A DNA stretch of 36,285 nucleotides, from positions 66,552-102,836 of the forward strand of contig JAHBMJ010002238.1 in NCBI GenBank assembly GCA_018398765.1, written 5' to 3'. Positions 32,794 to 36,285 of the stretch are shown here, one piece after another. Position numbers and translations under genes: made by a program. Every line of letters starts with the position of its first letter. Position 1 is the first letter of the stretch. Below the pieces are notes generated by a model, which saw only the letters and a list, made by a program, of their open reading frames with translations, searched no databases and was not told the DNA's origin. This stretch comes from Chromera velia (lineage: Eukaryota; Sar; Chromeraceae).

Positions 32794-32880
32794 TGTGTGA
32801 CACTGCGTGTGTGCGTGTGTGTGTGCGCGCGTGTGTGTATGTGTGTGTGCACACGCGTGCGTGTGCGTGTGCGTGCGTTC
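32690..32880. repeat. Composite (CTGTGT)n (CT)n (GT)n block 2
   Basis: The word AACATATAGTCT is followed by CTGTGT, CT and then GT/GC units. It shares its parts with block 1 but in a different order. Confidence 0.9.
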
Positions 32881-32989
32881 GTTTGAATACACCTGTGTCG
32901 CAGAAGACGTGCCGACCGGGTGCATGGAGTAAGTGGACAATTTCCCATGATAAAGCAGTGGTTGCGTGAGGGCGGAGACTAGGAAAAAC

Positions 32990-34110
32990 AAGTCTCCAGA
33001 CGTTTATGTTATACTAGTATATACGGACCATACTACGGCTTATAACTTTTTTGATTTTATTGATTATACATGAGATAACCTAGGGGATAATTGACTTTAA
33101 TTTAACAAATTAAGCATATAAAAACATAATTAGAATATTGATTACTTTAGCTCCTCTTCGAAATATGGTGAAGACCGCTATAAAGAAGCGTTATCTTGAA
33201 GTTTACTAACTATCACTAACCTTCACTGTACCTCCAAAGCTAGCTGGCTGTTCATAGTGCTGAACGAAGCCGCTGACAGTATAAGCCTATTCCTAGGCCT
33301 AGATATTCCAGACAGTGGACCGCGGGGGGCACCCGAAACATAAATTCTATCCTATCGTATCCTATCCTATGATATATCTAATACTGAGCAGGGTATGCCA
33401 GTGGAAAGTAGATTAAAACCTAAACTTGACCGACCTGGCAGTCAAATTAACCTAAGTTAGGTTAAACCTGACCTGATTTAACCTATGTTCATGCTACGTT
33501 CGCAGCGGCCGGCCTAACAGCCGGCCCGCACCATGCAAAGGCCGGGGCCAGGGGGTATGCGTGTGTATGAAGGTGTCCCCAACCGGCTTCTACATGCATG
33601 ATGCATCCATTAAAAAAACGGCTGGATAATTTCTAATCTTCGATCTCAATAACACATAGCATAAGTAGAGTGATCATATAGAACGTGTGGTAGTTCGATC
33701 GAATTACTGACTAGTGACAGTCTTCACTGACGTTTATTGTACTAGCCTAGTATCCCGGGCTAGATCCTGGGGCGCTTTGCCCCCTAGTTTGCCTCCCTGG
33801 ACCCCCCCATCGAAGCAAAACCTGGTTCAAGCTAAAAAACCTTGTTTAACCTACTATTGGGCAACTAAGTTTTTATAAGTCTATATATATTATATTATAG
33901 GTCCATAAAAGTGCTATAAGCACTGTTAGTTTGAACATCTAACTCTTTATGGTTCATGAGAAATCAACCTCCAAAGTTTGACCAAAATTAGTAATTTAGC
34001 TTTCCAAATTACTTTACTTTACTATTCTAAATTACTTTAAATTACTGTAAAATTCTTTAAATGTAGATTCAATATTTATCGATCTAGATCATCTAGTATC
34101 GACCTCAACC
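32990..34110. other. AT-rich intergenic block with a small GC island
   Basis: No gene seen. It contains TATCC repeats (about 33346-33370), a perfect 9-1-9 palindrome at 33447-33465, and a GC-rich patch at 33503-33552 with CGCACCATGCAA, partly resembling the promoter motif at 19917-19930. Confidence 0.5.
34027..34046. repeat. Flanking direct repeat, left copy
   Basis: CTAAATTACTTTAAATTACT is found here and at 35548-35567, on either side of the eroded retroelement fragment. Both lie within longer TTTAAATTAC-type simple sequence. Confidence 0.7.
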
Positions 34111-35520
34111 ACCTATGAGCTCTCCATGTCTTCCCACAACCTTGCATTTTCCGTTAGGAGTGGCTGATCATCACTCCTTCTATCTGAGTGCTGCCGCTGC
34201 CATTGCCCCTCCCTTAATGCTCACTCTTTGCACCTCTCTCCTGGTGCCCCGCAGGCACCCACTGGCTGCTCTGTGGTGCGTTGCCTGCATTCTTGCCTTC
34301 ATGTATACGCAGGTCTACCCATATGTCCTATCCCACTTCAGACTCACAAGATGTGCTACCTTCTTTAGGAACATCTCGGCGTCCTTTTCGAGGGCCCCAT
34401 CTACACTGCTGACGAGAGGCATGAAATAAACTTTTATCCTTGCACGGCTCAGCATACTGCTCCTTTTTCCCCGTGGCTAACTGGGTGAGAATTTTCTGCC
34501 AGTCACCCTGTGCATAGGAGCCGGCCTAGGTGTTAACCACCCTTGTGTCTAGGATTGTCTGCCTCTGCCTTGCCCAGAGTCCCCACACTGAGAAGTCCCT
34601 GTAAAGGGCCGGTCGACCCGGCACCTCTCCCTTTGCCCTCACTACTGGCTCCCCCTTTTCTACTGCTGACGCGAACGCCAGCTCTGCCAAGTTACACCAC
34701 GCCTGGTTTACCTCGTTGTGTCTCCTCCCTACATGCCCCCCTCTCTTACAATTGAGGGCGTGCTGCAGCCCTCAGCTGCCCCCACACCCCTCATAATTCC
34801 TCTTATCTCCCTGCGCCTTAAATTGGTAGCACAGACTGAGGGTATCTCGGAACTCTTCCAGGCTGAGGAGCATGTCGTCCGCCTCTTGCGGGACCACACT
34901 GAGCCATCCCGAGTGTCGCTTTGCCTTTACGTCTCTAACTGCTCTCCTCTGCTCCCCTGTCACCCCCGGAACTTCCATTTCTTTCACCTTCTCCCATCTC
35001 TCTTTCTCCTCCGCCCTCTTCCTGTGGCTGTGCTCTTTGTGGGCCTTCTTCCTATCTTCTCTTTCTTTTTCCTCCTCTACCTCTCTTCCTTCTTGAATGG
35101 CCTGTGTGAGCTCTCTGGTTGCTGCTTGAGACGTCGCTCTCGCTTCCCCCCCTTCTGTCTTAGGATTGTCAATCCCCATCCCCCCTAGTCTAACTGGTAG
35201 TGCACTGACCTCTCGTATCCATTGCTCTGCGGCGGTGAGGAGGCTGTCGTGGGGCCTCTCGAACAGCAAGGCTGGGAGCAGCCTGTCTCGAATGGCTGTC
35301 TCGAAGGGATCAAACTGTTCCCCCCTTGCCTGTGTGACCCTCTGCACTCCCGTTGTTGTGACTTAACATATGCCGTATACGCTCCCTGGGGCGCGTGCAC
35401 AGCTGCTTCAGCCACTCTCTCCATTCTTTTCATGAACTTTTCCACCTTTTTTCCCACCCACTTTTCTTTCTCCGCTTCATCTCGGAGTCCCACAAATCCT
35501 CCTAGAGTTTGCACCCTGTC
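34110..35520 (-). mobile_element. Eroded retroelement fragment, region downstream of the reverse transcriptase
   Basis: Minus-strand translations in this span show, in 5' to 3' order, LGGFVGLRDEAEKEKWVGKK with AAYTAYVKSQ-like helix sequence, then FDPFETAIRDRLLPALLFE and LPVRLGGMGIDNP, then GWLSVVPQEADDMLLSLEEF, and finally a helical end with LVSLKWDRTYG and CLRGTRR. From memory of the family, this order matches the conserved tail that follows the reverse transcriptase in a widespread group of retroelements of corals, algae and protists; I cannot name the clade. The reverse transcriptase core is not in the window. It is broken in several places and looks old. Confidence 0.6.
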
Positions 35521-35547
35521 ACCTTTAAATTACTTTAAATTATAAAG

Positions 35548-35567
35548 CTAAATTACTTTAAATTACT
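35548..35567. repeat. Flanking direct repeat, right copy
   Basis: Identical to 34027-34046. Confidence 0.7.
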
Positions 35568-35659
35568 CAGCTAAATGACTCAAACTTGCAGGGTATCGAT
35601 CACACTATACTTTAGGGCTGGGAAAAGGTTCATTGAGAAAAGGTTCAAATCTAAAAAAG

Positions 35660-35723
35660 TGAACCTGTTGAACCTGTTTTGAATGTGTTGAACCTGTTGA
35701 ACCTGTTTTGAACCTGTTTTGGA
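35660..35723. repeat. Tandem GAACCTGTT(TT) repeat
   Basis: Five or six imperfect units of GAACCTGTTTT or GAACCTGTT. Minus-strand frames here (SKQVQQVQHIQNRF) are artefacts. Confidence 0.85.
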
Positions 35724-35875
35724 GGCTAGACGCGCGGCCACTGGCACAAGGCCGGCCAGGCCCGCGCCGCCCACGGCCGATATAGATGAAATAAAGAGCC
35801 GGAGCCGCGCGCACAGCAACTGTCCCCAGCCGGTTCAATCTATTATGTCGGACAGATGTATGTCAGCATCATATA

Positions 35876-35897
35876 TCAGCATGAAAACTCATGCTGA
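35876..35897. other. Perfect 9-bp hairpin with 4-base loop
   Basis: TCAGCATGA, loop AAAC, TCATGCTGA. It lies in non-coding DNA. TGTCAGCAT at 35861 can also pair with ATGCTGACA at 35891-35899, an alternative stem. Confidence 0.7.
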
Positions 35898-36285
35898 CAG
35901 TTGCAGAAGTGAAGAAGTACACGTGACTTACCAAGTTTTCCACTTGCAAGGCCCCGCATCAAAATGGACAGTCTCCACTGAAGGAATGAGGAAGTATAGA
36001 GTTTGTTTGACAGCAGTCTGCACAACAGTATAATTGACAATGTCTTTTTGGAGGGGCTGCTTCAGACTCATACCGGCAGCAGTCCCTCTGCTTGCTTCCG
36101 CTACTGCCGTCTCCAGATCTTTTTTTTTGAACTCCCAGCTACAAGAGGGCTACCCATGGGTCCGACCTCTTTCACTGTACAACCCTTTTTCATTCTCTTT
36201 TTTCAGGTTTTTTTGATTACTAATTTTCGACTATAAACAGTGAATAACTTGAGACTAGCACCTAATATGAGCGTAAATATTGATT
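35898..36285. other. Right edge, no gene recognised
   Basis: Short frames only. A CT/T-rich stretch at 36110-36215 could be an intron tract of a gene beyond the window, but no exon could be supported. Confidence 0.4.

Larger units (their letters stand above)
31864..32989. other. Intergenic DNA filled with CT/GT/CTGT microsatellites
   Basis: The 3' flank of the kinase-RBR gene (AATAAATAAATG at about 32058 is a possible polyadenylation signal) is followed by two composite microsatellite blocks and a T-rich tract (32395-32500). No gene was seen; the frames here are repeat artefacts. Confidence 0.6.

Noticed and set aside
33505-35830. GC-rich patches at 33505-33560 and 35730-35830 as copies of one repeat
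   Set aside because: They share GGCCGG and GTCCCCA-CCGG words, but the alignment is too short and broken to support a family.
35580-35838. Minus-strand frames with FKTGSTGSTHSKQVQQ
   Set aside because: They are products of the GAACCTGTT repeat.

Overview
The window looks like nuclear DNA of an intron-bearing, single-celled eukaryote with the standard genetic code. The introns are short and GT-AG, and most acceptors read TGCAG. The genes are GC-rich islands separated by AT-rich blocks and long pyrimidine or purine microsatellites. Leucine-rich repeat, ankyrin-like, protein kinase and ubiquitin-ligase domains appear in unusual combinations. The best guess is an alveolate alga of the chromerid type (Chromera or Vitrella), but this is inference from style, not from a marker gene.

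Layout. Positions 1-886 hold the last exon of an unrecognised, strongly codon-biased gene (+). Positions 2024-5990 are a transposon graveyard: two differently deleted copies of one hAT-like DNA transposon (2038-3633 and 4014-5422), the second joined directly to a LINE fragment (5423-5990). Positions 6015-9073 hold a leucine-rich repeat gene (+) built of modular, mostly phase 0 exons with minisatellite-filled introns; it may be decaying. Positions about 10470-15123 hold a multi-exon mitotic-type cyclin (+). Positions 17073-19677 hold a divergent ankyrin-like protein with an acidic tail (-). Its promoter is shared with a LEA-like helical protein at 20157-21512 (+). Positions 23940-25769 hold a protein with about twelve H-x5-H zinc fingers, an RRM and a RING (-). 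It is divergent from the largest gene, 26496-31863 (+), which by phase-consistent splicing encodes a 1579-residue protein with ankyrin-like, helical, protein kinase and RBR-type cysteine-rich modules in one chain. From 31864 on there is repeat-rich and AT-rich DNA with one eroded retroelement fragment (about 34110-35520, -).

Most interesting are the two divergent genes around 25770-26495. One carries RNA-binding fingers, an RRM and a RING. The other joins a kinase to an RBR-like ubiquitin-ligase tail. Together they look like a locus for RNA-linked and phosphorylation-linked ubiquitin signalling; that role is inferred from domains only. A composite motif (AATTGCATGG, GCGCG, AAATTT) occurs in both divergent promoters, each time oriented toward the ankyrin-type gene. 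No tRNA, rRNA or CRISPR array was seen.
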